Source: a bacterium (GTDB lineage Bacteria > UBP15 > UBA6099). Taken from it: a stretch of 12,418 nt of DNA. Location of the stretch: assembly GCA_029573925.1 (NCBI GenBank), contig JAKQBV010000165.1, forward strand, positions 1 to 12,418, given 5' to 3'. Below, in pieces: positions 1 to 7,306 of this stretch; within the stretch, counting starts at the first letter, position 1; each line of letters begins with the position of its first letter. The translations under genes and the position numbers were made by a program. The notes beneath the pieces were generated by a model. It saw only the letters and a list, made by a program, of their open reading frames with translations, had not been told where the DNA came from and did no database searches.

Positions 1-918
1 GGCATGGAGCGCGCGCTCGAAACCATATCTCCCGACATTGTTCTCGTGCATGGAGACACCACGACATCCTTCGTCGGCGCTCTCGCTTCTTACTACGCGC
101 GCATCCCCGTCGGCCATGTCGAAGCCGGCCTCAGAACGGGCGACCGCTACAACCCGTTCCCTGAAGAAATGAACCGCGCCATGATCGACTCGCTTGCCGA
201 TATCCTTCTTGCTCCCACATCAGGCGCGCGCGACACACTGCTCGCCGAAAATAAACAGCCGGAAAACATATTCGTCACCGGAAACACGGTGATAGACGCG
301 CTTCTGCTAGCAGCCGAAATGCCGGCCCCGTCCGCGTTGCCGGACGGAGTTCCAGAAGACGCCCGCATTATTCTTGTCGAAGCGCACAGGCGGGAAAACC
401 TCGGCGCGCCCATGCGAGAAATCTGCCTCGGCCTGCGAGACATCGCCGAAAAACGCTCGGACGCCCACATCGTCTTCCCTGCCCACCTCAACCCGGCGGT
501 TCAGGATGTCGCCCGCGAAATCCTCGGCGGACTCCCGCGCGCCCATATCCTGCCCCCGCAGGACTATCTCCCGTTCGTTTCCCTCATGAAACGCGCCCGC
601 CTCATTCTTACCGACTCCGGCGGCGTTCAGGAGGAAGCCCCCTCTCTTAAAACCCCCGTGCTGGTGCTCCGCAAAGTCACCGAACGCCCGGAAGCCGTCG
701 CCGCCGGAGCCGCCGCCGTCATCGGCCCTGACCGCGAAAAGATTTTCTCCTTCGCCTCCCGACTTTTGGACGACGAGGTCTTCTATGCTTCAATGACTCG
801 CGGCTCCAATCCCTACGGCGACGGCCTTGCCTCCCGCCGCATCGCCGATTTCCTCCTCTATAAATTTAACCATGCCCAATCCCGCCCCGATGAATTTGCC
901 GCTACAGAGAACGCGTGA
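1..918 (+). CDS. wecB: UDP-N-acetylglucosamine 2-epimerase (non-hydrolysing), 5'-truncated by window edge
   Basis: This enzyme interconverts UDP-GlcNAc and UDP-ManNAc in the cytoplasm and supplies ManNAc-type sugars for surface polysaccharides. The visible 305 codons hold the family's landmarks in order: HGDT (Asp at 55-57), HVEAGLRT, FPEEMNR, VTGNTVIDAL, AHRREN, and the nucleotide-binding C-terminal stretch TDSGGVQEEAPSL...TERPEA. Asp, two Glu and His in these motifs correspond to the known catalytic residues of E. coli WecB. The family is usually about 370-380 residues, so roughly 70 N-terminal residues lie upstream. The frame is open to base 1, so the ATG at base 4 is probably internal. 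The residue before AHRREN is Glu, where Thr is common. Codons end mostly in C, unlike argH downstream. The biochemical family is certain; whether the symbol should be wecB or mnaA depends on the pathway, which is not visible. Confidence 0.93.
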   Translation, partial: GMERALETISPDIVLVHGDTTTSFVGALASYYARIPVGHVEAGLRTGDRYNPFPEEMNRAMIDSLADILLAPTSGARDTLLAENKQPENIFVTGNTVIDALLLAAEMPAPSALPDGVPEDARIILVEAHRRENLGAPMREICLGLRDIAEKRSDAHIVFPAHLNPAVQDVAREILGGLPRAHILPPQDYLPFVSLMKRARLILTDSGGVQEEAPSLKTPVLVLRKVTERPEAVAAGAAAVIGPDREKIFSFASRLLDDEVFYASMTRGSNPYGDGLASRRIADFLLYKFNHAQSRPDEFAATENA

Positions 919-1037
919 AAAGATAGAAAAAAAGCGAAAAGCCAAATAGAAGCTTTTAAAAAGTTTTCCCATAAGTCCCTATAACTATTTTCTCCTTTAG
1001 GGCGTTTCGTTATTGCAAAACAAGCTGTTGCGGCATG

Positions 1038-1135
1038 CGAAATAAAGGCTTTGCAAAAGGCTATTTCGGAATACAGGGCTAAGCCTGTAAAACAGGGAGA
1101 TTAGAGAGGGGATGTATCGGAGGGATCTGTTTTTT
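1038..1135 (+). promoter_or_regulatory. Cluster of competing small hairpins ending in a T-tract (possible terminator or attenuator)
   Basis: Visible inverted repeats are: CGAAATA (1038-1044) with TATTTCG (1062-1068), enclosing CTTT/AAAG (1049-1052 and 1056-1059); ACAGG (1073-1077) with CCTGT (1084-1088); the same CCTGT with ACAGG (1092-1096), loop AAA; and AAAACAG (1089-1095) with CTGTTTT (1127-1133), which runs into six Ts (1130-1135). The last three pairings exclude one another, as in a 1:2 / 2:3 / 3:4 attenuator. The stems are only 5-7 bp and AT-rich, so a weak terminator for wecB or chance is equally possible. AAAGGCT is also directly repeated at 1044-1050 and 1056-1062. Confidence 0.3.
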
Positions 1136-1168
1136 CAAATTTTTCCGTAAATTAATTGATGGATGTAT

Positions 1169-1177
1169 TGATATTAT
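1169..1177 (+). promoter_or_regulatory. Candidate extended -10 promoter for the argH operon
   Basis: TG-A-TATTAT at 1169-1177 matches an extended -10 element, with 5 of 6 bases of the TATAAT box. No good -35 lies at the normal distance, as expected for extended -10 promoters. Transcription would begin near 1184 and leave a leader of about 105 bases. The overlapping TATAAA at 1175-1180 is an alternative box. The site lies in the most AT-rich part of the gap. A very similar element, TGATATCAT, precedes rnhB. Confidence 0.35.
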
Positions 1178-1290
1178 AAAGAGACATCGCTTTTTTCGGC
1201 GATTGTAAGAGGCGCGAGCGAGCGCGAATCGCGGGGCGGCGGCTCTGGTTATTGCACAAGAAAGAGGCGCGGCCCGGAGATAATCTGATT

Positions 1291-2691
1291 ATGGCGAAGA
1301 AGAAACTCAACGAAAAACCGTGGGGCGGCAGGTTCAAAGGCGGGGCGGACCCCGAAGTGGAGGCGTTCACGGCGTCGGTTGATTTCGACCGGGAGCTTGC
1401 GGAATTTGACATTGAGCAATCGCGCGCGCATGCCGCAATGTTGCAGAGTTGCGGGCTGATATCGAAGAAAGACCTGAAGGAAATCGTGTCCGGGCTGAAG
1501 GCGATTGGCTCGGAAATCAAGTCCGGAAAGTTCGAGTTCAGAAGCGAACTTGAGGATGTGCACATGAATGTGGAGACGCGGCTGGCGGAATTGATAGGGC
1601 CGGCGGCGGGGAAACTGCACACGGCGCGCTCGCGGAACGATCAAGTGGCGACGGACATGAGACTGTATATAAGGGCGGCGACCGGAGAGATAACGCGCGC
1701 CATACGCGGGGCGCAGGATGCGCTTGCAGCGCGGGCGGCGGAGCACGCGGATGACGTGATGCCCGGATATACGCACTTGCAGAGGGCGCAGGCGGTTCCG
1801 CTGGGGCATCACTTGATGGCGTACTATCACATGCTAGAGAGGGACGCGGGCAGGTTCGCGGACTGCGCGGCGAGGATGGACGCGCTGCCGCTGGGGGCGG
1901 GGGCGCTGGCGGGGTCGGCGTTGCCGGTGAACCCTGCGATGACGGCGGCCGCGCTGGGCTTTTCGGCGACGGCTCCCAACAGCATGGACGCGGTGTCCGA
2001 TCGGGATTTTCTGCTCGAGTTTCTATCCGCGTGCGCGGTGTGCATGATACACCTGAGCCGCGCGTGCGAAGAATTTATATTGTGGATGACATCCGAGTTC
2101 GGGTTTGTGGATCTGCCGGACGCGCTGTGCACCGGGAGCAGCATAATGCCGCAGAAGAAGAATCCGGACGTGGCGGAGTTGATACGCGGCAAGAGCGGGC
2201 GCGTGGTCGGCTCGCTGGTGTCTCTGCTGGTGACAATGAAGGGGCTGCCGCTTGCGTATAACAGGGACATGCAGGAGGACAAGGAGCCGGCGTTCGACGC
2301 GGCGCGGACGACTGCGGCGTGTCTGAGGCTGTACGCAAAGCTGATCTCCGGCGCCAAGTTCAACACGGCGGCGATGGAGAAAGCCGCTCAGACGGGTTTT
2401 CTCAATGCGGTGGACCTGACGGACTATCTGGCGCTGCGCGGGATGCCGTTCAGGGAGGCTCACTCGGTGGTGGGCAGGCTGGTGAGGCATTGCATCGACG
2501 CGGGAAAGGAGTTCGGGGACTTGACGGACGAGGAGTTTGCGGCGTTCTCGCCGATGTTCGGAAGCGATGTTAGGAAGGCGCTGGACGCGCGGGCGGCGAT
2601 GGGGCGGCGGAAGGCTCCCGGAGCGGCGTCTCCGGCTTCGGTGAGAGGCCAGTTGAAAAAATTTCATAGGAACAAGAACGGCGGAAAATGA
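1291..2691 (+). CDS. argH: Argininosuccinate lyase
   Basis: ArgH splits argininosuccinate into arginine and fumarate, the last step of arginine synthesis, as a cytoplasmic homotetramer of the fumarase/aspartase superfamily. The 466-residue protein has WGGRF near the N-terminus, SRNDQ (114-118), PGYTHLQRAQ (158-167, with His162) and the superfamily signature GSSIMPQKKNPD (282-293, with Ser283). His162 and Ser283 match the catalytic pair described for argininosuccinate lyase/delta-crystallin. I chose the ATG at 1291: GGAG at 1276-1279 precedes it, and the result is close to the usual length of about 460. An in-frame TTG at 1252 would add 13 residues without a clear ribosome binding site. The stop overlaps the cdaA start as ATGA, so argH appears to lead a four-gene operon. 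Its codons end heavily in G. Confidence 0.97.
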   Translation: MAKKKLNEKPWGGRFKGGADPEVEAFTASVDFDRELAEFDIEQSRAHAAMLQSCGLISKKDLKEIVSGLKAIGSEIKSGKFEFRSELEDVHMNVETRLAELIGPAAGKLHTARSRNDQVATDMRLYIRAATGEITRAIRGAQDALAARAAEHADDVMPGYTHLQRAQAVPLGHHLMAYYHMLERDAGRFADCAARMDALPLGAGALAGSALPVNPAMTAAALGFSATAPNSMDAVSDRDFLLEFLSACAVCMIHLSRACEEFILWMTSEFGFVDLPDALCTGSSIMPQKKNPDVAELIRGKSGRVVGSLVSLLVTMKGLPLAYNRDMQEDKEPAFDAARTTAACLRLYAKLISGAKFNTAAMEKAAQTGFLNAVDLTDYLALRGMPFREAHSVVGRLVRHCIDAGKEFGDLTDEEFAAFSPMFGSDVRKALDARAAMGRRKAPGAASPASVRGQLKKFHRNKNGGK

Positions 2692-3533
2692 GCGACTTCA
2701 CGCAACTTCTCAACTTCCCGACAGGGATGACGCCGCTGGAGATGGCAAAGGCGGCGCTTGAAATAGTCATCATCAGCGTGGCCGTGTATTACATCATATC
2801 GTTCCTGCAACGGACGAGGGCGGTGGCGATCCTTCGCGGACTCGGCGTGCTGTTGCTGTTCGCCGCGCTGGCGGCGATACTTAAGCTGGACACCATATTC
2901 TTCATATTGCAAGGGTTGAGCGCGGTGATACTGATCGCGATTCTGATAGTGTTCCAGCCGGAGCTGAGGCGGGCGCTCGAGCACATGGGGAGGCGGGGGT
3001 TCTGGCAGCGCAGGCTAGGCGGGCTGGAGAAAGAAGACATCATCCGCCTGATACACTCGCTGGTGGTGACAACCGAGGACTTGGCGATAGTGAAGATGGG
3101 CGCTCTGATCGTGCTCGAACAGGAAACGCCGCTGGATGAATACACGAGGAGCGGCACTGAGCTTGACGCAAAACTGTCGCCCGAACTTCTGAAAACGATA
3201 TTTTTCCCGCACACGTTTCTGCACGACGGGGCGGCGCTGGTTCGGGGAAACAGGGTGATGGCCGCCGGGTGTTTTCTGCCGCTATCGGAGAATCCGCAAC
3301 TGCCTCAGGAGGTCGGTTCGAGGCATCGCGCGGCGTTGGGCGTGTCCGAAGTGTCGGACGCGGTCTCGCTTGTGGTTTCCGAGGAAACGGGATTCATATC
3401 GCTCGCGCACAGCGGAAAGCTGATAAGAGACATCAAGCCCGACGCGCTTCGCGAGTTGCTGTATTCGATATGCATAACGCAGGGCACGGGGTTCTCCTCC
3501 CGGCGCGAGGCAAAAGCGAAGGCGCGGACATGA
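2688..3533 (+). CDS. cdaA: Membrane diadenylate cyclase CdaA (DisA_N/DAC domain)
   Basis: CdaA (DacA, YbbP) condenses two ATP molecules into cyclic-di-AMP, a second messenger that controls potassium and osmolyte transport and cell-wall homeostasis. The 281-residue protein has the standard layout: three hydrophobic helices at about residues 23-41, 48-65 and 69-90, a short linker, then the DAC domain. Both catalytic motifs are intact: DGA at 180-182 (in LHDGAALV) and RHR at 212-214 (in GSRHRAALG). The C-terminus ends in a short basic tail. Its start overlaps the argH stop (ATGA) and its stop overlaps the cdaR start (ATGA). The neighbours cdaR and glmM confirm that this is the CdaA type, not DisA or CdaS. 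Length and motifs indicate an active enzyme. Confidence 0.96.
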   Translation: MSDFTQLLNFPTGMTPLEMAKAALEIVIISVAVYYIISFLQRTRAVAILRGLGVLLLFAALAAILKLDTIFFILQGLSAVILIAILIVFQPELRRALEHMGRRGFWQRRLGGLEKEDIIRLIHSLVVTTEDLAIVKMGALIVLEQETPLDEYTRSGTELDAKLSPELLKTIFFPHTFLHDGAALVRGNRVMAAGCFLPLSENPQLPQEVGSRHRAALGVSEVSDAVSLVVSEETGFISLAHSGKLIRDIKPDALRELLYSICITQGTGFSSRREAKAKART

Positions 3534-4735
3534 ACCTGAAAGCGTTGTTGCTGAACAACTATAAAACGAAGATAGCCGCGCTGCTCACCGGGTTCGGCGT
3601 GTGGTGGTTCATATACGCGGCGCACCGGCCGGCGGTCACCGCCGCTTTCACTCCTGTCGTGACATACGAGGACCTGTCGCCCGGAATGAAGATAGTCGAA
3701 GCCCCGGAGACCGCGAGCGTCACGCTGAGAGCGGACTCCCGGCTGCTCGAAAAGCTTTCATCGAAGAACATCAGAGCCGTGGCGAGCCTAAAGGGTCTGG
3801 AAGAGGGATCGCACAGCGTGAAGCTGAGGATAGACACCGGAACGGCGGCGAGGGTTAGCGGGCGCGCTCCGACAGTGACGGTGGAGCTTGAGAGGACGCA
3901 CTCGGCGCAAACCGCCGTCTCCATTCAGTTCAAAGGCGAGTTGCCTGAAGGGTACAGGCTCGGCGGCGACATCGACATACGGCCCGACCACGCGACTATC
4001 TACGGCGAGAGGGAAGACGTCAGAGACGTCGCCCGCATTATCGCCCCGGTCGCGCTCGACGACAGACGGGAGACGTTCACGGCGGAGGCCGCGCTGAGAC
4101 CGGTGAACGAATCCGGCGCGGTTGTCAGCGGAGTGACGGTGTCTCCCGCGCGCGCGAATGTCCGCGTGCCGGTCGAGAGCGTCCAGACCAAGAGCGTCCC
4201 CATAAAGCCCGTGTTCGTCGGCGGCGACATCGATAAAGATTTTCCTGCGGCGGAATATTTCCCGACTTCAATAGACCTTACGGGAGAAGAGAACGCGCTG
4301 GCTGCCGTGAAATTCGTGCCCACTGCGGAGTTCGACCTCGGAAAATGCGAATCCGGCAGCGTGTATCCGATAGACCTTGCTCTTCCCGCCGGAGTGTCGG
4401 CGGATTTCTCGCAGATAACACTCACGTGCTCGGCGGACAAGACGGTGACGCGCGAGTTCACCGTCACGCTGTCGCAAATAAATCTCTGCAGGGGCTGTTC
4501 TGCGACGCTTCTGCCGGGCGGGGTGGACGTGCTGGTGACAGGCCCGGCGAAGGACGTCAACCAAATTAGGGCGGCTGACATATCGGCGTTCGTTGACCTC
4601 GCGGGCCTCGGCCCCGGAGATCACGAGACCGAGCCTCACGCAGCGCTCGCTAAATTAGCGGATACGGTATTGATAAAGACGCTCGACCAGAAAATAAAAG
4701 TTCAGATAACACAACAGGGGAAACAGCGGCCATGA
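3530..4735 (+). CDS. cdaR: CdaR, YbbR-domain regulator of CdaA
   Basis: YbbR-domain proteins such as CdaR bind CdaA at the membrane and modulate c-di-AMP synthesis. This 401-residue protein has one N-terminal membrane segment (about residues 14-32, with WWFIY) and then a long extracytoplasmic part rich in beta strands. I can divide that part into four YbbR-like units, roughly residues 36-125, 126-215, 216-305 and 306-400. Each has the pattern of an initial strand, a PxxV/I-type strand and a closing VxVxVE-like strand. A CRGC cysteine pair lies in the fourth unit. The ATG at 3530 was chosen because it forms an ATGA overlap with the cdaA stop, has GAAGG upstream, and puts the membrane helix at the N-terminus. 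The same frame extends upstream to 3269, but that part lies over the cdaA catalytic domain. The stop overlaps glmM by ATGA. Confidence 0.9.
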   Translation: MNLKALLLNNYKTKIAALLTGFGVWWFIYAAHRPAVTAAFTPVVTYEDLSPGMKIVEAPETASVTLRADSRLLEKLSSKNIRAVASLKGLEEGSHSVKLRIDTGTAARVSGRAPTVTVELERTHSAQTAVSIQFKGELPEGYRLGGDIDIRPDHATIYGEREDVRDVARIIAPVALDDRRETFTAEAALRPVNESGAVVSGVTVSPARANVRVPVESVQTKSVPIKPVFVGGDIDKDFPAAEYFPTSIDLTGEENALAAVKFVPTAEFDLGKCESGSVYPIDLALPAGVSADFSQITLTCSADKTVTREFTVTLSQINLCRGCSATLLPGGVDVLVTGPAKDVNQIRAADISAFVDLAGLGPGDHETEPHAALAKLADTVLIKTLDQKIKVQITQQGKQRP

Positions 4736-6105
4736 CATCTAACGGAACAGGCGGAAAAAGGATAAAATTCGGCACGGACGGAATTCGCGGAGTGGCGAAT
4801 CTGGAGTTGACTGCGGACGTGGCGCTCACCGTCGGGCGCTGCGTAGCGCACTACATGTCGGTGTCGAAAAAAGGCTCGGCGCGCAGGGCGCTGGTCGGCA
4901 AGGACACGCGGGTGTCGGGCGACATGATAGAGACGGCTCTCGTGGCCGGGATAACGTCGGTGGGAGTGGACGCGTGGCGGATCGGCATCACGCCCACGCC
5001 CGCGCTCGCGCACATGACGCGCGCGCTCAACTGCGACTGCGGCATTATGATATCGGCCTCCCACAATCCGGTGGAGGACAACGGAATAAAAATATTCTCG
5101 GCGGACGGCTACAAGCTGGAAGACGCGGACGAAGAGGCCATCGAGGCGCTGATTCAGGCCAACGGCGGCGGCATCAAGCCCGCTCCCGGCGCGGCTGTCG
5201 GCAGGTTTGTTGACAAAAGCAAGACCGCCGGCGCTTACGTGGACTATTTGCGCAGGCTTCTGCGAGGGGTGTTCTTGGACGGGACGATTGTGGTGGACTG
5301 CGCGTGCGGAGCCGCCTCAAGATACGCCAAGCGGGTGTTCAAGGACTCCGCCGAGGATGTCGTGTTTATAAACTCCGACGAGGACGGGCTTAAGATAAAC
5401 GTGGACTGCGGCTCGACCAAGCCTGAGATTATCGCCGCAAAGGTGCGCGAAACCGGAGCCGCTCTCGGCTTCGCCTTCGACGGCGACGCCGACCGCGTCC
5501 TGTTCGTGGACGAGACAGGAACAGTGGTGGACGGAGACCAGTTGATGCTGCTGTGCGCGCGCCGCATGAAGGCCGAGGGAAAGCTGGCGGGCGACACTGT
5601 GGTCGCCACCGTCATGTCGAACATGGGATTCGAGGCCGCTCTCAAAGATATCGGCGCGCGCATGCTGAGGACTCCGGTGGGAGACAAGTTCGTGCTGCGC
5701 GAGATGCTCAGGGGCGGCTACAACATCGGCGGCGAACAGTCGGGACACATCATCTTCCTCGACCACGCCACAACCGGCGACGGCCTGCTGTCCGCAGCTC
5801 AGGTACTGCGCTGCGCCTGTGCTTCGAAAGAATTATTCTCCGAGCAGACCGCGATGAAACGCTCAGCCCAATTCCTGAAAAATGTCAGAGTCCCAAACCG
5901 GGACGCTTTCTACCAGAGCAAGAACATACAAGACAAAGTGGCGGAAGTGGAAAAACGTCTCGGCGACAGCGGTAGGGTGGTCGTGCGGCCTTCTGGCACG
6001 GAGCCGCTCATCAGGGTCATGGTGGAGACATGGGACGCCGCCTCCGCCGAGTCTTTCACGGACGAGATAATCGACGCCGTGCGCGCAGAGTTCAACATCA
6101 AATGA
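4732..6105 (+). CDS. glmM: Phosphoglucosamine mutase
   Basis: GlmM converts glucosamine-6-phosphate to glucosamine-1-phosphate, on the cytoplasmic route to UDP-GlcNAc for peptidoglycan. The 457-residue product has all four family elements: FGTDGIRG near the N-terminus; the phosphoserine loop ISASHNP with active-site Ser110; the metal loop DGDADR (Asp250, Asp252, Asp254); the sugar-binding GEQSGH (334-339); and the phosphate-binding RPSGTEPLIR (419-428). Length is normal for the family (about 445-460), with a few extra residues at the N-terminus. The start overlaps the cdaR stop as ATGA, and AGGGGA lies just upstream. Firmicute GlmM is known to bind CdaA and restrain it, so the position after cdaA-cdaR fits a shared module. 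No glmS or glmU is seen nearby. Confidence 0.97.
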   Translation: MTSNGTGGKRIKFGTDGIRGVANLELTADVALTVGRCVAHYMSVSKKGSARRALVGKDTRVSGDMIETALVAGITSVGVDAWRIGITPTPALAHMTRALNCDCGIMISASHNPVEDNGIKIFSADGYKLEDADEEAIEALIQANGGGIKPAPGAAVGRFVDKSKTAGAYVDYLRRLLRGVFLDGTIVVDCACGAASRYAKRVFKDSAEDVVFINSDEDGLKINVDCGSTKPEIIAAKVRETGAALGFAFDGDADRVLFVDETGTVVDGDQLMLLCARRMKAEGKLAGDTVVATVMSNMGFEAALKDIGARMLRTPVGDKFVLREMLRGGYNIGGEQSGHIIFLDHATTGDGLLSAAQVLRCACASKELFSEQTAMKRSAQFLKNVRVPNRDAFYQSKNIQDKVAEVEKRLGDSGRVVVRPSGTEPLIRVMVETWDAASAESFTDEIIDAVRAEFNIK

Positions 6106-6215
6106 CAATGGCGGCGAGATGTCTCAATGACGTTCGGAGAGCGACTGGTTTCGATGAAAAGCTTGCCGAAATGAAGGAGTGTGCGCGTTTGGAATCCGGC
6201 GGCGTATCTGGATAG
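6102..6215 (+). CDS. Possible 37-residue ORF coupled to glmM
   Basis: An ATG at 6102 overlaps the glmM stop as ATGA, the same arrangement as at four other junctions in this window, and opens a 37-residue frame ending at TAG 6213-6215. The peptide begins MTMAARCLNDVRRATGFDEK, is mildly charged, has two Cys and no membrane segment, and resembles nothing I recognise. The ORF fills most of the 145-base gap before the secreted redoxin gene. It may be chance: short frames are frequent in GC-rich DNA and there is no independent ribosome binding site. Low confidence. Confidence 0.15.
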   Translation: MTMAARCLNDVRRATGFDEKLAEMKECARLESGGVSG

Positions 6216-6250
6216 CAAGAGACGCAATCTAAAACGCAAGGAGCAAACAG

Positions 6251-7177
6251 ATGAGAAAAGGAGAGATGAAAAACGCGGTAGCGATGCTGGGCGCGCTATC
6301 GCTTGCGTCTCTATTCGCGGCCTCTGGCGCGATGGCGGCTCCGGATCGCGAACGCGGCATTCGCATAGGCGAACCCGCCCCCGCGTTTTCTTTGCCGGAT
6401 AGATACGGAAACGAGGTTTCTCTTAGCGATTACTTGGGCAAGAAAGTAATATTATATTTCTGGGTGTCGTGGTGCGTCTGCCGCGACCAGCTTCCTTTGT
6501 TGCAACAATTCAAGGATTCTCATCCTGACGATTCGTTTGAAATTATTTCCGTAAGCATCGACGCGCAGGGTGGAAGATATGTGAATCCGATAGCCGACAC
6601 GGCGAAGATCAGATATCCGGCGCTGCTTGACGCTCGAGCCGAAACGGCGCGACTTTATCATTACCCCGCGACTCCCGCCGCTTTTCTCATCGACGAGGCC
6701 GGAGTCGCGACGGGCCAGTTCATTTTGGATTTCGAGTTGCAAAAAAGCGAAACGCGAGAGGCTTTGGAGGGTTTCTTGGCTCGTCCGGCTGTGGCATCCC
6801 CTGAGTTTTCTCCGCGCAGAGCCTCGATAGACGAGCTTCAGGCCGATGTCCGTAACGACCCCCGGAATCCGAAAGCCCGCATGCGCCTTGCCGGGGCTTT
6901 CCAGTCTTCAGGAGACGCAGTCTCGGCCATCCCGCACTGGGAAGCTCTATGCGAAATAAAAAAAAACGACTGCGAGTATAAGTTCAGCCTCGGTTCGGCT
7001 CATTTCGCCGCCGGCAACTTGGAGCAGGCGCTCAAGCATTGGAAAAACGCGGCAAAATGCGATCAGACGAATTATATCTACATGCGCACCGTCCAGTCTT
7101 TCGAGCATCCCGGAAATTTCTATTCGCCTGAAAAGATGAAAGACTTATATTCAGACGGGCTTGAGCAGATGAAATAA
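6251..7177 (+). CDS. Secreted thioredoxin-fold (TlpA/AhpC-TSA type) protein with a CXC site and TPR-like tail
   Basis: This 308-residue protein probably acts in the periplasm. Residues 1-29 form a signal peptide: basic start, hydrophobic core and an AMA cleavage site followed by AP. A redoxin domain spans about 38-180: APAFSLPD, a KVILYFW strand, the active-site helix, SVSIDAQG, and the cis-Pro loop PATPAAFLID. The active site reads SWCVCRDQLP, with Cys75 and Cys77 separated by one residue, where thioredoxin-like proteins have WCxxCR. One residue is missing and the frame is intact. Residues 206-273 contain two TPR-like repeats with three further Cys. AAGGAG at 6238-6243, seven bases from ATG 6251, supports this start; ATG 6266 is a second possibility. 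Its likely role is thiol-disulfide exchange or peroxide chemistry. The partner and substrate are unknown. Confidence 0.8.
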   Translation: MRKGEMKNAVAMLGALSLASLFAASGAMAAPDRERGIRIGEPAPAFSLPDRYGNEVSLSDYLGKKVILYFWVSWCVCRDQLPLLQQFKDSHPDDSFEIISVSIDAQGGRYVNPIADTAKIRYPALLDARAETARLYHYPATPAAFLIDEAGVATGQFILDFELQKSETREALEGFLARPAVASPEFSPRRASIDELQADVRNDPRNPKARMRLAGAFQSSGDAVSAIPHWEALCEIKKNDCEYKFSLGSAHFAAGNLEQALKHWKNAAKCDQTNYIYMRTVQSFEHPGNFYSPEKMKDLYSDGLEQMK

Positions 7178-7180
7178 CGG

Positions 7181-7195
7181 CCTCCCCGGAGGAGG
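7181..7195 (+). terminator. Weak hairpin after the redoxin gene
   Basis: CCTCC (7181-7185) and GGAGG (7191-7195) form a 5-bp GC stem with loop CCGGA, three bases after the redoxin stop codon. A T-rich run (TTTTGTTTT) begins only about 18 bases further on, so this is not a classic intrinsic terminator. The 129-base gap to rnhB and a candidate promoter inside it make transcription ending here plausible. Confidence 0.25.
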
Positions 7196-7288
7196 GATAA
7201 ATCGGTCGGGAATTTTGTTTTCCGAATATTCCTAGCAACCGTGTTATTTCCTTATTTTTCTCGTAAAAAACAACTTGTTAGCGTGTTG

Positions 7289-7297
7289 TGATATCAT
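7289..7297 (+). promoter_or_regulatory. Candidate extended -10 promoter immediately before rnhB
   Basis: TG-A-TATCAT at 7289-7297 is an extended -10 with 5 of 6 TATAAT bases, inside an AT-rich stretch. A start of transcription about seven bases downstream would fall near 7304, only about three bases before the rnhB ATG. The message would then be almost leaderless, which fits the absence of any purine-rich ribosome binding site between 7280 and 7306. Confidence 0.35.
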
Positions 7298-7306
7298 GTT
7301 CCCGTT

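Larger units (their letters stand above)
919..1290. other. AT-rich intergenic region between wecB and argH
   Basis: This 372-base gap is much more AT-rich than its flanks: 1141-1200 has 18 G+C in 60 bases, against 50 in 60 at 1861-1920 inside argH. I see no convincing protein gene or tRNA. It contains a cluster of short inverted repeats (1038-1133), T-tracts at 1130-1135 and 1191-1196, and a possible extended -10 promoter at 1169-1177. The last 70 bases become GC-rich again and lead to the argH ribosome binding site. It most likely separates two transcription units, ending the wecB transcript and starting the argH operon. Confidence 0.6.

Noticed and set aside
937..957. AAAAGC/GCTTTT inverted repeat after wecB as a terminator
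   Set aside because: The 6-bp AT-rich stem with a 9-base loop has no GC-rich core and only a short T-run; too weak to call.
1112..1150. 12-residue ORF (begins MYRRDLFF) as an arginine leader peptide before argH
   Set aside because: It has only two Arg codons, and it sits between hairpin segments 3 and 4 rather than before segment 1, so it does not fit a leader-peptide attenuator. It also lies upstream of the candidate promoter.
3269..3529. N-terminal extension of the cdaR frame
   Set aside because: It overlaps the catalytic DAC domain of cdaA out of frame, and would place the membrane helix about 100 residues inside; ATG 3530 at the ATGA overlap fits far better.
5910..6239. Minus-strand frame across the glmM end and the gap
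   Set aside because: Most of it is antisense to the glmM phosphate-binding domain, and the part in the gap has no recognisable protein feature.
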